Source of the DNA: CAYTQK01 sp964439745
GTDB lineage: Bacteria; Desulfobacterota; Desulfobacteria; Desulfobacterales; Desulfosudaceae
Assembly (NCBI GenBank): GCA_964439745.1
Contig: CAYTQK010000017.1
Location: 1 to 21,095 of the forward strand
Length of the DNA: 21,095 bases
Direction of reading: 5' to 3'
Shown: piece by piece, positions 15,139 through 21,095 of the stretch
Position numbering within the stretch: the stretch's first letter is position 1
Layout of the letters: the number at the start of each line of letters is the position of its first letter
Made by a program: the position numbers and the translations under genes
The notes under the pieces: model-generated
What the model was told of the DNA's origin: nothing
Seen by the model: only the letters and a program-made list of their open reading frames with translations
Database searches by the model: none

Positions 15139-16710
15139 TTATCCAGCATACATCATTGAAGGCGCCGGCCGGCTCAGTTCGGCCAGGGCGTTCCTGGCTT
15201 CCAGCCGGTCATCAAAATCATCTTTCCGGTCTCCGATCAACTGGTACGTCTCGCTGCCCTTGCCGGCCACCACGATGGAATCCCCCGGGGCCGACGCCTG
15301 TACTGCCGCCTGGATACCCAGGCGCCGGTCCGGCTCTACCAAAAACAGCGTGCCTTCGTCTTCCCGGCCCAGCTCGGCCGCGGTCTGGACCTGTTCGGCA
15401 GCGTCCTTCATCCCTGCCAGGATGTCGGCGATAATTCGTTCGGGGTTCTCGCCGCGGGGATTGTCGGAAGTGACCACCACCCGGTCGGCCGTCTCCACCG
15501 CGATCCGTCCCATCTGGGGACGCTTGCCCCGGTCACGGTCCCCGCCGCAGCCGAATACGCAGATCAGCCGGCCGGGAGTAATCCGGCGGATCGTGGTCAA
15601 CACATTCTGCAGGGCATCCGGGGTATGGGCGTAATCCACGAAGACATTGCGGGCCAGGTCATTGTCGATCTTCTCCAGTCGGCCCGCCGCACCGGCAAAA
15701 GCGGCAAGACCCCGCTGTATATCGGCGCCGCTGAGCCCCAGCGCCCGGCAGGCGCCCACGGCGCAGAGAATATTTTCCAGGTTGTAGGCCCCGACCAGCG
15801 GGGAATGAAAATCGAAAGCCCCGCCGGGCGAGACGATCCGGCCGTGGATCCCGTCTGGTTCATACCAGACCGCCTCCGGAAAAATCATGGCCTCCTTGCT
15901 CTTGCCGATGCTGATACGGCGATTGCCGTGCAGCTCGTCAAACAGCTCCTGCCCCCGCGCGGCGGTGCAGTTGATCACGGCGATCCCGCTCTGCTTGCGG
16001 AAACCCCGGGCAAGGTGCTCCGTGAACAATAATTTCTTGCAGGCCCAGTAGGTATCCATATCGCGGTGATAATCCAGGTGATCCTGACTCAGATTGGTAA
16101 AGACGCCGACGTCAAAACCGCACCCGGTGATCCGTTTCTGGTCCAGGGCGTGCGAGGAGACCTCCATGACGACATGGGTGGTGCCGGCCGCGGCCATATC
16201 CGCCAGAATGGCCTGCAGCTCGGTGGCCCCCGGCGTGGTCAGCGGATTCTCATAAACCTGTCCGCCGTAGCGATAGGTTTCCGTGCCGATGACCCCCGCC
16301 CTGATGCCGTTTTCCAGCAGAATGCGCCCGATCAGGGCGGTGGTGGTGGTCTTGCCGTTGGTGCCGGTCACCCCGATCAGGATCAGCCGATCCGAAGGGA
16401 ACCCGTAAAATTTGGCCGCCAGCAGCGCCAGGGCCTCCCGGGAATTGACCACCTGGGCCACGATGGTCTCGCCGCTGTATGCCTGCTCGGCAACAATGGC
16501 GGCCGCCCCGTTTTTCAGAGCTTCGGCAATATACGCATGGCCGTCAAAATGACTGCCCCGCACGGCCACATACAGGCCGCCCGGCCGGACCTTCTCCGCT
16601 CTGCAATGTATCGACGTTATCTCCGGCTCGGTTAAAACTCCGTCTTTTTTCAGCCCGGCGCCGGTCACCCGCTCCGGCGCTACCGGCTGAAGCAGTTCAA
16701 AGAGCTTCAT
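15139..16710 (-). CDS. murE: UDP-MurNAc-L-Ala-D-Glu--meso-diaminopimelate ligase
   Basis: Mur ligase of 523 aa that adds the third stem residue. The P-loop is TGTNGKTTTTAL (115-126). Further motifs are MEVSSHALDQKR (182-193), TNLSQDHLDYH (205-215), the segment YWACKKLLF with the likely carbamylated Lys near 225, and VDYAHTPDAL (358-367). SDNPRGENP (415-423) contains the DNPR signature of meso-DAP-adding enzymes, as opposed to the Lys-adding DNPA-type. With dapL in the same window this indicates classic A1-gamma meso-DAP peptidoglycan. The ATG overlaps the ftsI stop as ATGA, with GAGGTG upstream. It carries about 25 residues more than E. coli MurE (495 aa). Confidence 0.97.
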   Translation of the reverse strand: MKLFELLQPVAPERVTGAGLKKDGVLTEPEITSIHCRAEKVRPGGLYVAVRGSHFDGHAYIAEALKNGAAAIVAEQAYSGETIVAQVVNSREALALLAAKFYGFPSDRLILIGVTGTNGKTTTTALIGRILLENGIRAGVIGTETYRYGGQVYENPLTTPGATELQAILADMAAAGTTHVVMEVSSHALDQKRITGCGFDVGVFTNLSQDHLDYHRDMDTYWACKKLLFTEHLARGFRKQSGIAVINCTAARGQELFDELHGNRRISIGKSKEAMIFPEAVWYEPDGIHGRIVSPGGAFDFHSPLVGAYNLENILCAVGACRALGLSGADIQRGLAAFAGAAGRLEKIDNDLARNVFVDYAHTPDALQNVLTTIRRITPGRLICVFGCGGDRDRGKRPQMGRIAVETADRVVVTSDNPRGENPERIIADILAGMKDAAEQVQTAAELGREDEGTLFLVEPDRRLGIQAAVQASAPGDSIVVAGKGSETYQLIGDRKDDFDDRLEARNALAELSRPAPSMMYAG

Positions 16711-18473
16711 CCGTTCACCTCATTTTGAATGGATACCATCATATTTTTTCTGTTATATTTTTTATCTGGCACCAGCCCACGATAATACAGCGTATTCTTG
16801 ACAATCTCGCGAAAAGCCGGGGCGGCCACCTCGCCGCCGTAATGACACTCCTTTGGCGCGTCCACCACCACCAGCACGGCCACTTGCGGATTTTCCTTGG
16901 GCGCGAAGCCCACGAAGGAGGCGATATAGTCCTGGTCCGTATATTTCCCGTCCTGAGTCAGCTTCTGGGCCGTGCCGGTTTTGCCGCAGACCGCGTACCC
17001 GTTAATGGCGGCTTTCGCGCCGGTTCCCCCCGCCCGGGTGACACCCTCCATCATGTCGGCGATGGCAGCGGCCGTGTGCGGCGAAATAACCCGCCGGACA
17101 ATCTCCGTGTCCTGCTCCATCAGGGTGCGGCCCTCCGGGGTGACGACCCGCTCAACCACGTGCGGCCGTACCAGCAGGCCGCCGTTGGCAATGGCGGAAA
17201 CGGCCGTCACCAGCTGAATGGCCGAAGTGGCCACCCCCTGTCCGAAGGCGATGGTACTGGCATCCACGTCGGTCCAATGCTCGTAAAAGGCCAGCATGCC
17301 GTTGGTGCTGCCGGGACAGCTGATTCCCGTGGGGGCGTTAAAGCCGAAGCCGCGCAGAATTTTCCAAAGATATTGCTTGCCGATCCGTTCGCTGATCTTA
17401 ACCGCGCCGATATTGCTGGAATACTTGACGATCTCGTGGAGGGTCAACCAGCCGTGGGGGAGGGAATCGCGGATCTGGTTGCCGCGAATCCGGTAACGAC
17501 CCTCCTCGCAGAAAAAAACCGTGTCGGCCGTACACAGGCCCGATTCGAGTGATCCGGCCGCCAGAAAGATCTTCATGGTGGAGCCCGGCTCAAAGGCGTC
17601 GGTGACCGCCCGGTTGCGCCAGACCCGGCGGTCATAACCGGAAAAATTGGTGGGATCAAAAAAAGGATAGTTGGCCATGGCCAGGACCGCCCCGGTTTCG
17701 GGATTCATGACAATGGCCATACCCGAAGCCGCCTGGGATTCGCTGACCGCCCGGGCCAGGGCCTCCTCGGCAAAGCACTGGATGGTCTTGTCCAGGGTCA
17801 GAACCAGGTTGTTGCCGTCACAATTTTCCCGGCCGGCTCCGGTTTCCGCCACTTCCAGGTTGCGGCGCCTGGCGTCCATAAACACGGTGCGGCTGATGGA
17901 CGATCCTTTCAGGTACCGGTCAAAGGCATACTCCAGTCCTTCCAGGCCGCCGCCGTCAATACCGGTAAATCCGATTACCTGGGCGGCCAGGGTGCGGTGC
18001 GGATAAACCCGCTTATGCTCCGGCACATATTCGATCTGTTTGCGGGGCAGGCCTATTTTCCGGACGGCCGCTTCCTGGTCCGGGGATACGGTTCTGCCCA
18101 GCCAGACAAAGGACCTCCGGGCATTCAGCCGGTGCTCGATTTCGGCCCGGTCCCTGCCCAGGGCCTCGGCCAGCTGAGCGGCCCGCCTGGATTTGTCCTG
18201 GATCAGGCCCGGACGCACACCGATGGAAACCGAATCCACCGTTACCGCCATTTCCGCCTGGTTGCGGTCAAAAATGGTGCCGCGCTTTCCCGTGGTCAGA
18301 TAGGTTCGCGCGTACTCCCGGGAGGCCTTGGCAGCCAGCGATTCATGGCAGATCACCTGGAGATAGACCGCCCGGGCCGCGATTCCCAGGTAGAGGGCAC
18401 TGAAAAAAAAGCCCACGAAGAGGATCCGCCGGCGAAGGGGCGGCGCCTCGTTTTTTGTGCGGCTATATCTCAT
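16707..18473 (-). CDS. ftsI: Septal transpeptidase FtsI (class B penicillin-binding protein 3)
   Basis: Class B PBP of 588 aa that cross-links septal peptidoglycan in the periplasm. It has a short basic cytoplasmic tail, one membrane anchor (about 17-37), a dimerisation/pedestal domain starting near GKRGTIFDRN (62-71), then the transpeptidase. Catalytic motifs are complete: S298-T-M-K301 (in EPGSTMK), S352-S-N354 and K498-T-G500 (in CGKTGTAQ). The protein ends soon after the transpeptidase domain, with no PASTA repeats. Cys42 lies just outside the membrane anchor. The ATG overlaps the ftsL stop as ATGA. Partner of FtsW in this operon. Confidence 0.96.
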   Translation of the reverse strand: MRYSRTKNEAPPLRRRILFVGFFFSALYLGIAARAVYLQVICHESLAAKASREYARTYLTTGKRGTIFDRNQAEMAVTVDSVSIGVRPGLIQDKSRRAAQLAEALGRDRAEIEHRLNARRSFVWLGRTVSPDQEAAVRKIGLPRKQIEYVPEHKRVYPHRTLAAQVIGFTGIDGGGLEGLEYAFDRYLKGSSISRTVFMDARRRNLEVAETGAGRENCDGNNLVLTLDKTIQCFAEEALARAVSESQAASGMAIVMNPETGAVLAMANYPFFDPTNFSGYDRRVWRNRAVTDAFEPGSTMKIFLAAGSLESGLCTADTVFFCEEGRYRIRGNQIRDSLPHGWLTLHEIVKYSSNIGAVKISERIGKQYLWKILRGFGFNAPTGISCPGSTNGMLAFYEHWTDVDASTIAFGQGVATSAIQLVTAVSAIANGGLLVRPHVVERVVTPEGRTLMEQDTEIVRRVISPHTAAAIADMMEGVTRAGGTGAKAAINGYAVCGKTGTAQKLTQDGKYTDQDYIASFVGFAPKENPQVAVLVVVDAPKECHYGGEVAAPAFREIVKNTLYYRGLVPDKKYNRKNMMVSIQNEVNG

Positions 18474-18775
18474 GGCATCACCACGATCTGGCTGGCCTCC
18501 GGCATGGTCAGGCCCAGTTCGCTTTCGGCCAGCCGCTTGATCCGGCCCGGCGACTGGAGTTCCGCCAGCCGCAGCCGCAGGTTCTTTTTCTGCGCTTCCA
18601 GCCGGTCAGCGGTTTCACGGGCCTGGCTGATCTCATAACGCAGGTGGAAGCACTGCACCTGGCACCAGGCATAAAGAAAGCTTTCCGTCAAAAACAGGAC
18701 CAGGATGACAATCCAGATCGGGGACAGTCCGGACCGGGCTGTCGGCTGTCTTTTCTTTCCGGATTGTCTGACCAT
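18470..18775 (-). CDS. ftsL: Cell division protein FtsL
   Basis: Small bitopic divisome protein. I start it at the ATG at 18775 (101 aa), 26 bp after the rsmH stop and preceded by AGGA at about 9 nt. The frame is open further upstream into rsmH (to 19024), but that extension is antisense-like low-complexity sequence. A basic tail (1-14) is followed by a membrane helix (about 17-37), a juxtamembrane Cys pair (C38, C42), and a heptad-like, charged coiled coil (about 43-75) ending in GRIKRLAESELGL (77-89), a pattern shared with the FtsL/FtsB group. In the family, FtsL forms a complex with FtsQ and FtsB and activates FtsWI. FtsB is not in the window. Confidence 0.85.
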   Translation of the reverse strand: MVRQSGKKRQPTARSGLSPIWIVILVLFLTESFLYAWCQVQCFHLRYEISQARETADRLEAQKKNLRLRLAELQSPGRIKRLAESELGLTMPEASQIVVMP

Positions 18776-18801
18776 CTGGCGTTTTCCTGTTTTCCGCCCG
18801 G

Positions 18802-19740
18802 TTATATTTTTTCCGCCACCCGGAGCCGGGTGCTCCGGGCCATGGGGTTGGCCGCTATCTCGGCCTCGCCGGGCCGTAACGGTTTGCGGGTGATTACCCG
18901 GAAGAGCGGCTGCTTGTCGCACTGGCACACCGGCAGTCCCGGCGGACAGACACATTCCCTTTCCAGCCAGCGCAACTGGTGCTTGACGATCCGGTCTTCC
19001 AGGGAGTGGAAGGAAAGCACGCACAAACGGGCACCGGAAGTCAGGCAGTCGGCCACGCCGGCCAAAAACCGTTTCAGATTTTCCAGCTCGGTGTTGACCG
19101 CAATGCGCAGGGCCATGAAGACCCTTGTCGCCGGATGAATTTTCTGGCCGTGCCGGGCCTTGGCCGGATAGGCCAGCCGCACGATTTCGGCCAGGCGGTC
19201 ACTAGTTTCAATGGGCGCCTCCTGCCGGGCCGCAACTACCCGGCCGGCGATCCGGGCGGCATACCGCTCCTCGCCGTATTCCTGAAAAAGACGGCAGAGA
19301 TCGGCCTGGCTTTCCCCGTTAACGATATCGGCCGCCGTGGTGGTCTGGCGGACATCCATGCGCATGTCCAGGGGTTCCGCGCGGGAAAAGGAAAATCCCC
19401 GGCCGCTGCCCTCGATCTGGTACAGGGAAAGGCCGAGATCGACCAGGGCACCGTCCACCGTTTCCAGGTTGAGGCGATGGAGTATATCGGGAAAATTAGC
19501 GAAGTTGTCATGAACCAGTCGAATGCCGGGCTCATACTGCTGGAGGGCCCGGGCGGCCTGCTGCAGGGCGTCGGCATCCCGGTCGATACCGATCAGCAGT
19601 CCACCGGGAAGAATTTTTTCGGCAATCAGCGCGGCATGTCCGCCTCCCCCGACGGTGCAATCAGCCACAGCCATCCCCTTCTCGCAGTTGAGATAACGCA
19701 CCGTCTCATACGGCATCACCGGGGTATGTCTGTACTGCAT
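18802..19740 (-). CDS. rsmH: 16S rRNA m4C1402 methyltransferase RsmH (MraW)
   Basis: SAM-dependent methyltransferase of 312 aa acting on N4 of C1402 in the 16S rRNA P-site. Motifs are HTPVM (5-9), the SAM loop DCTVGGGGHA (27-36), GIDRDADAL (51-59), VDLGLSLYQ (100-108), GRGFSFSRAEPLDMRMD (113-129), HPATRVFMALRIAVN (202-216) and LSFHSLEDRIVK (242-253). A late cysteine group C263-V-C265...C272-Q-C274 is seen in many RsmH proteins and may bind metal. It starts 2 bp after mraZ, so the two are probably coupled. Its place as second dcw gene is nearly universal. Confidence 0.97.
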   Translation of the reverse strand: MQYRHTPVMPYETVRYLNCEKGMAVADCTVGGGGHAALIAEKILPGGLLIGIDRDADALQQAARALQQYEPGIRLVHDNFANFPDILHRLNLETVDGALVDLGLSLYQIEGSGRGFSFSRAEPLDMRMDVRQTTTAADIVNGESQADLCRLFQEYGEERYAARIAGRVVAARQEAPIETSDRLAEIVRLAYPAKARHGQKIHPATRVFMALRIAVNTELENLKRFLAGVADCLTSGARLCVLSFHSLEDRIVKHQLRWLERECVCPPGLPVCQCDKQPLFRVITRKPLRPGEAEIAANPMARSTRLRVAEKI

Positions 19741-19742
19741 TA

Positions 19743-20222
19743 CTAGAGTCCCATGTCCTGGATTACACGCTGATACTCCTTGCTTTTTACATGTTTATCA
19801 AAGACAGCCTTCTGATTTTCGTAGCGCTCCTTATCCCATATCTTGAAATACCAGACCAGGCCGACAATGACGATCTCCTCCCGGATATCAGCCTGGGTCC
19901 GGAGTTCGGCGGGAATCAGCACGCGCCATTGCTTGTCGATCTTGCACTCGGAGACCTGCCCCAGAAAATTGTCGATCAGCATCTGGTAGTCCCCGACCAT
20001 GGTGTGGTTTTCCAGGATTTTTTCTTCTTTCTTTTCCCATTCCGACTCGGGAAAGACATGCAGGGCGCCGTCATAGTAGGTGATCATGAGGGGCTTGCCG
20101 GCATTGCCAGGGTACTCGGCAAACCGCTCCCGGAACCGCTTGGGGATAATCAGGCGCCCCTTGGCATCCACCGTGTTCCAGGAGGTACCGCGTAATTTTT
20201 TGTTATTATTGGCCACAATCAT
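19743..20222 (-). CDS. mraZ: Transcriptional regulator MraZ
   Basis: First gene of the dcw cluster; a DNA-binding regulator built from two SpoVT/AbrB-like halves. I start at the ATG at 20222 (159 aa); a GTG directly before it is in frame. The first half has the expected NTVDAKGRLIIPKRFR (16-31). The second has ECKIDKQWRVLIPAELR (92-108), where the normal DxxGR motif reads D96-K-Q-W99-R100 (codon TGG), a Trp for the conserved Gly. In other bacteria MraZ represses its own operon by binding tandem repeats at its promoter; three such repeats lie just upstream here (20238-20270). The family call is firm. Confidence 0.95.
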   Translation of the reverse strand: MIVANNNKKLRGTSWNTVDAKGRLIIPKRFRERFAEYPGNAGKPLMITYYDGALHVFPESEWEKKEEKILENHTMVGDYQMLIDNFLGQVSECKIDKQWRVLIPAELRTQADIREEIVIVGLVWYFKIWDKERYENQKAVFDKHVKSKEYQRVIQDMGL

Positions 20223-20237
20223 CACCCTGCCCTTGGC

Positions 20238-20270
20238 ATACCACTTTGCAACCCCTTTGCATCCACTCTA
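20238..20270 (-). promoter_or_regulatory. Three tandem 11-bp repeats, putative MraZ operator
   Basis: Read on the minus strand, three contiguous units follow one another: TAGAGTGGATG (20260-20270), CAAAGGGGTTG (20249-20259) and CAAAGTGGTAT (20238-20248). They share an AAAGTGG-like core at an 11-bp period, close to one helical turn. MraZ proteins are known to bind tandem GTGG/AAAGTG-type boxes in front of mraZ. The first unit covers the -10 element, so binding would block RNA polymerase. A degraded fourth unit (CCAAGGGCAGG) may follow but is out of phase by one base. Confidence 0.75.
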
Positions 20271-20292
20271 CAACAAATATATGCCTTGTCAA
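20265..20292 (-). promoter_or_regulatory. Main dcw (mraZ) promoter
   Basis: On the minus strand: a perfect -35 TTGACA (20287-20292), a 16-bp spacer and -10 TAGAGT (20265-20270, four of six matches). It lies about 43 bp upstream of the mraZ ATG. The bases just upstream of the -35 are a T/A-rich tract that could act as an UP element. The -10 is shared with the first operator repeat, implying repression by MraZ. Confidence 0.7.
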
Positions 20293-20671
20293 GAAAAAAA
20301 TATGGGAGGCCAATAATTTTTTATTCAATAATCAGAATGTTAATTCGCGCCTACCCGCCTGCGCCCCGATCAGCCGGGGAAAAAGAGGCCGCCGCTCCGC
20401 GTCCGGCCCGGGAAGTGGGACGAAACAACCTTTTTTGCCTTTTTTCCGCCTTTTTATCTTTTTACCGTTGCCAAAACCGGTTGTTCATTCTAAAAAACGG
20501 ACAAGTGAAAACAGCGGTGAAAAAGGTCAGGTACCTTGTCAGCCGGCCAGCCCCCACGCTGACAAGAACAACGGTTGCCGTTGGTTGCCACGGTCATGAC
20601 AACAGAAAAATCCGGGTTCAGCAAACCGGGGTTATAGACGAAGTAAAAACCTGGCGGGAAAACAGACCGAT
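20293..20671. other. Gene-free divergent intergenic region with bent-DNA-like and inverted-repeat signals
   Basis: No credible gene lies between the mraZ promoter and the PP-loop gene. The stretch holds AT-rich tracts at 20293-20335, including the palindromic AATAATTTTTTATT (20312-20325). It also holds four T5-6 tracts starting at 20431, 20440, 20451 and 20459, roughly one per helical turn, which would favour intrinsic curvature. A possible plus-strand promoter, TTGCCA-N17-TAAAAA (20468-20496), is weak. Two inverted repeats follow at 20535-20566 and 20569-20583. Confidence 0.5.
20535..20566 (+). repeat. Perfect 9-bp inverted repeat in the leader of the PP-loop gene
   Basis: CTTGTCAGC (20535-20543) and GCTGACAAG (20558-20566) are perfect complements around a 14-nt C-rich loop. 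A second small hairpin, CAACGG-TTG-CCGTTG (20569-20583), follows within 3 nt. Both sit 90-140 bp upstream of the plus-strand PP-loop gene. No T-tract follows, so neither is an obvious terminator. They could be an operator or part of a structured mRNA leader; I recognise no known riboswitch class. Confidence 0.45.
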
Positions 20672-21095
20672 ATGACAGAGGCCTCGCAGAAACCGGCCGC
20701 CCTGGGACTGACTTCCGGCGGCCTGGACAGCATCCTGGCAGCTGTTCTGCTGCAAAAACAGGGTATCCGGGTGACCTGGCTGGCCCTGGAGACCCCCTTT
20801 TTTTCGGCGGACCAGGCTCGCCAGGCGGCCGAACAACTGAAAATCCCGCTGATTGTCCTGGATATCACCGCCGAATACCTGCCCCTGCTGAAAAATCCCC
20901 CCTGCGGCTACGGACAGCACATGAACCCCTGCCTGGACTGCCACGGGCTGATGACGAACATCGCCGGCCGGATCATGGCCGAAGAGGGATACGATTTTGT
21001 GTTCACCGGCGAGGTTATGGGCCAGCGGCCCATGTCCCAGACCAAGTCCTCCCTGCGCTACGTGGAAAAGCAGTCGGGCATCGAAGGCTGCCTGC
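20672..21095 (+). CDS. MnmA/ThiI-like PP-loop ATPase, probable tRNA thiolation enzyme (C-terminus cut by window edge)
   Basis: The frame is open from the ATG at 20672 to the right edge (141 codons). The N-terminal PP-loop ATP-binding motif SGGLDS is at 15-20, in the setting LGLTSGGLDSILAAVLL. It is followed by a Rossmann-like alternation and the cysteine-bearing block C78-GYGQHMNP-C87-LD-C90-H, then FTGEVMGQRPMSQ (111-123), which resembles the adenylation site of MnmA/ThiI-type sulfurtransferases. Members of this short family in Desulfobacterota are often annotated as tRNA 2-thiouridine or 4-thiouridine enzymes. The likely reaction is ATP-dependent adenylation of a tRNA uridine followed by sulfur transfer, but the target base is not known. 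The ribosome-binding site is poor (GGGAA about 12 nt upstream). It is divergent from mraZ. Confidence 0.8.
   Translation, partial: MTEASQKPAALGLTSGGLDSILAAVLLQKQGIRVTWLALETPFFSADQARQAAEQLKIPLIVLDITAEYLPLLKNPPCGYGQHMNPCLDCHGLMTNIAGRIMAEEGYDFVFTGEVMGQRPMSQTKSSLRYVEKQSGIEGCL

Noticed and set aside
13672..15159. A 495-codon plus-strand frame opposite murF
   Set aside because: Antisense shadow of murF with no motif or initiation signal.
18776..19024. An 83-residue N-terminal extension of FtsL reaching into rsmH
   Set aside because: The extension overlaps conserved rsmH coding sequence and has low-complexity Pro/Gly/Arg composition; the ATG at 18775 has a proper ribosome-binding site and gives a normal FtsL length.
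1..21095. CRISPR arrays, tRNA or rRNA genes, insertion sequences
   Set aside because: I saw no regularly spaced repeats with unique spacers, no tRNA cloverleaf or rRNA-like sequence, and no transposase-like frame on either strand.

Overview
The window is a nearly complete division and cell wall (dcw) cluster, read on the minus strand, with short unrelated stretches at both ends. The genes are GC-rich and tightly packed. The gene content (the LL-diaminopimelate aminotransferase dapL, a meso-DAP-type MurE, a ferredoxin-nitroreductase fusion, and a short MnmA/ThiI-like PP-loop protein beside mraZ) suggests a Gram-negative anaerobe, most likely a Desulfobacterota (former Deltaproteobacteria) sulfate-reducer relative. 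The organism is an inference; no rRNA or other phylogenetic marker is present.

Layout from the left edge: positions 1-746 (minus) hold a nitroreductase with an N-terminal 2x[4Fe-4S]-type domain, cut by the window edge. It lies 14 bp behind dapL (761-1987, minus), and both sit downstream of a strong sigma70-like promoter at 2067-2095. A palindromic, probably repetitive, extragenic element follows (about 2126-2285). Next is a lone plus-strand VTT/TVP38-family membrane protein (2389-3051), which ends in overlapping hairpins (3063-3109) and converges on ftsZ.

The dcw cluster runs from 20222 down to 3237 in transcription order: mraZ, rsmH, ftsL, ftsI, murE, murF, mraY, murD, ftsW, murG, murC, murB, ftsQ, ftsA, ftsZ. 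Gaps are a few bases, and several junctions are ATGA overlaps (ftsL/ftsI, ftsI/murE, murD/ftsW, murC/murB), so translational coupling is likely. No ddl gene lies in the cluster. The products make UDP-MurNAc-pentapeptide (MurB, C, D, E, F), lipid I and II (MraY, MurG), and the septal synthase and divisome (FtsW, FtsI, FtsL, FtsQ, FtsA, FtsZ). dapL provides the LL-DAP precursor of the meso-DAP that MurE adds.

Upstream of mraZ there is a TTGACA-N16-TAGAGT promoter. Its -10 box overlaps three contiguous 11-bp direct repeats, which fit a MraZ autoregulatory operator. A gene-free stretch of about 400 bp with phased T-tracts and inverted repeats separates mraZ from the divergent, edge-truncated PP-loop gene (20672 onward, plus).

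No wholly new system was found. The most interesting signals are the MraZ operator array, a duplicated C-terminal peptide in FtsZ, the extragenic palindromic element, and several substitutions at normally conserved motif positions (MraZ, FtsZ, MurB, FtsW and the nitroreductase ferredoxin domain).
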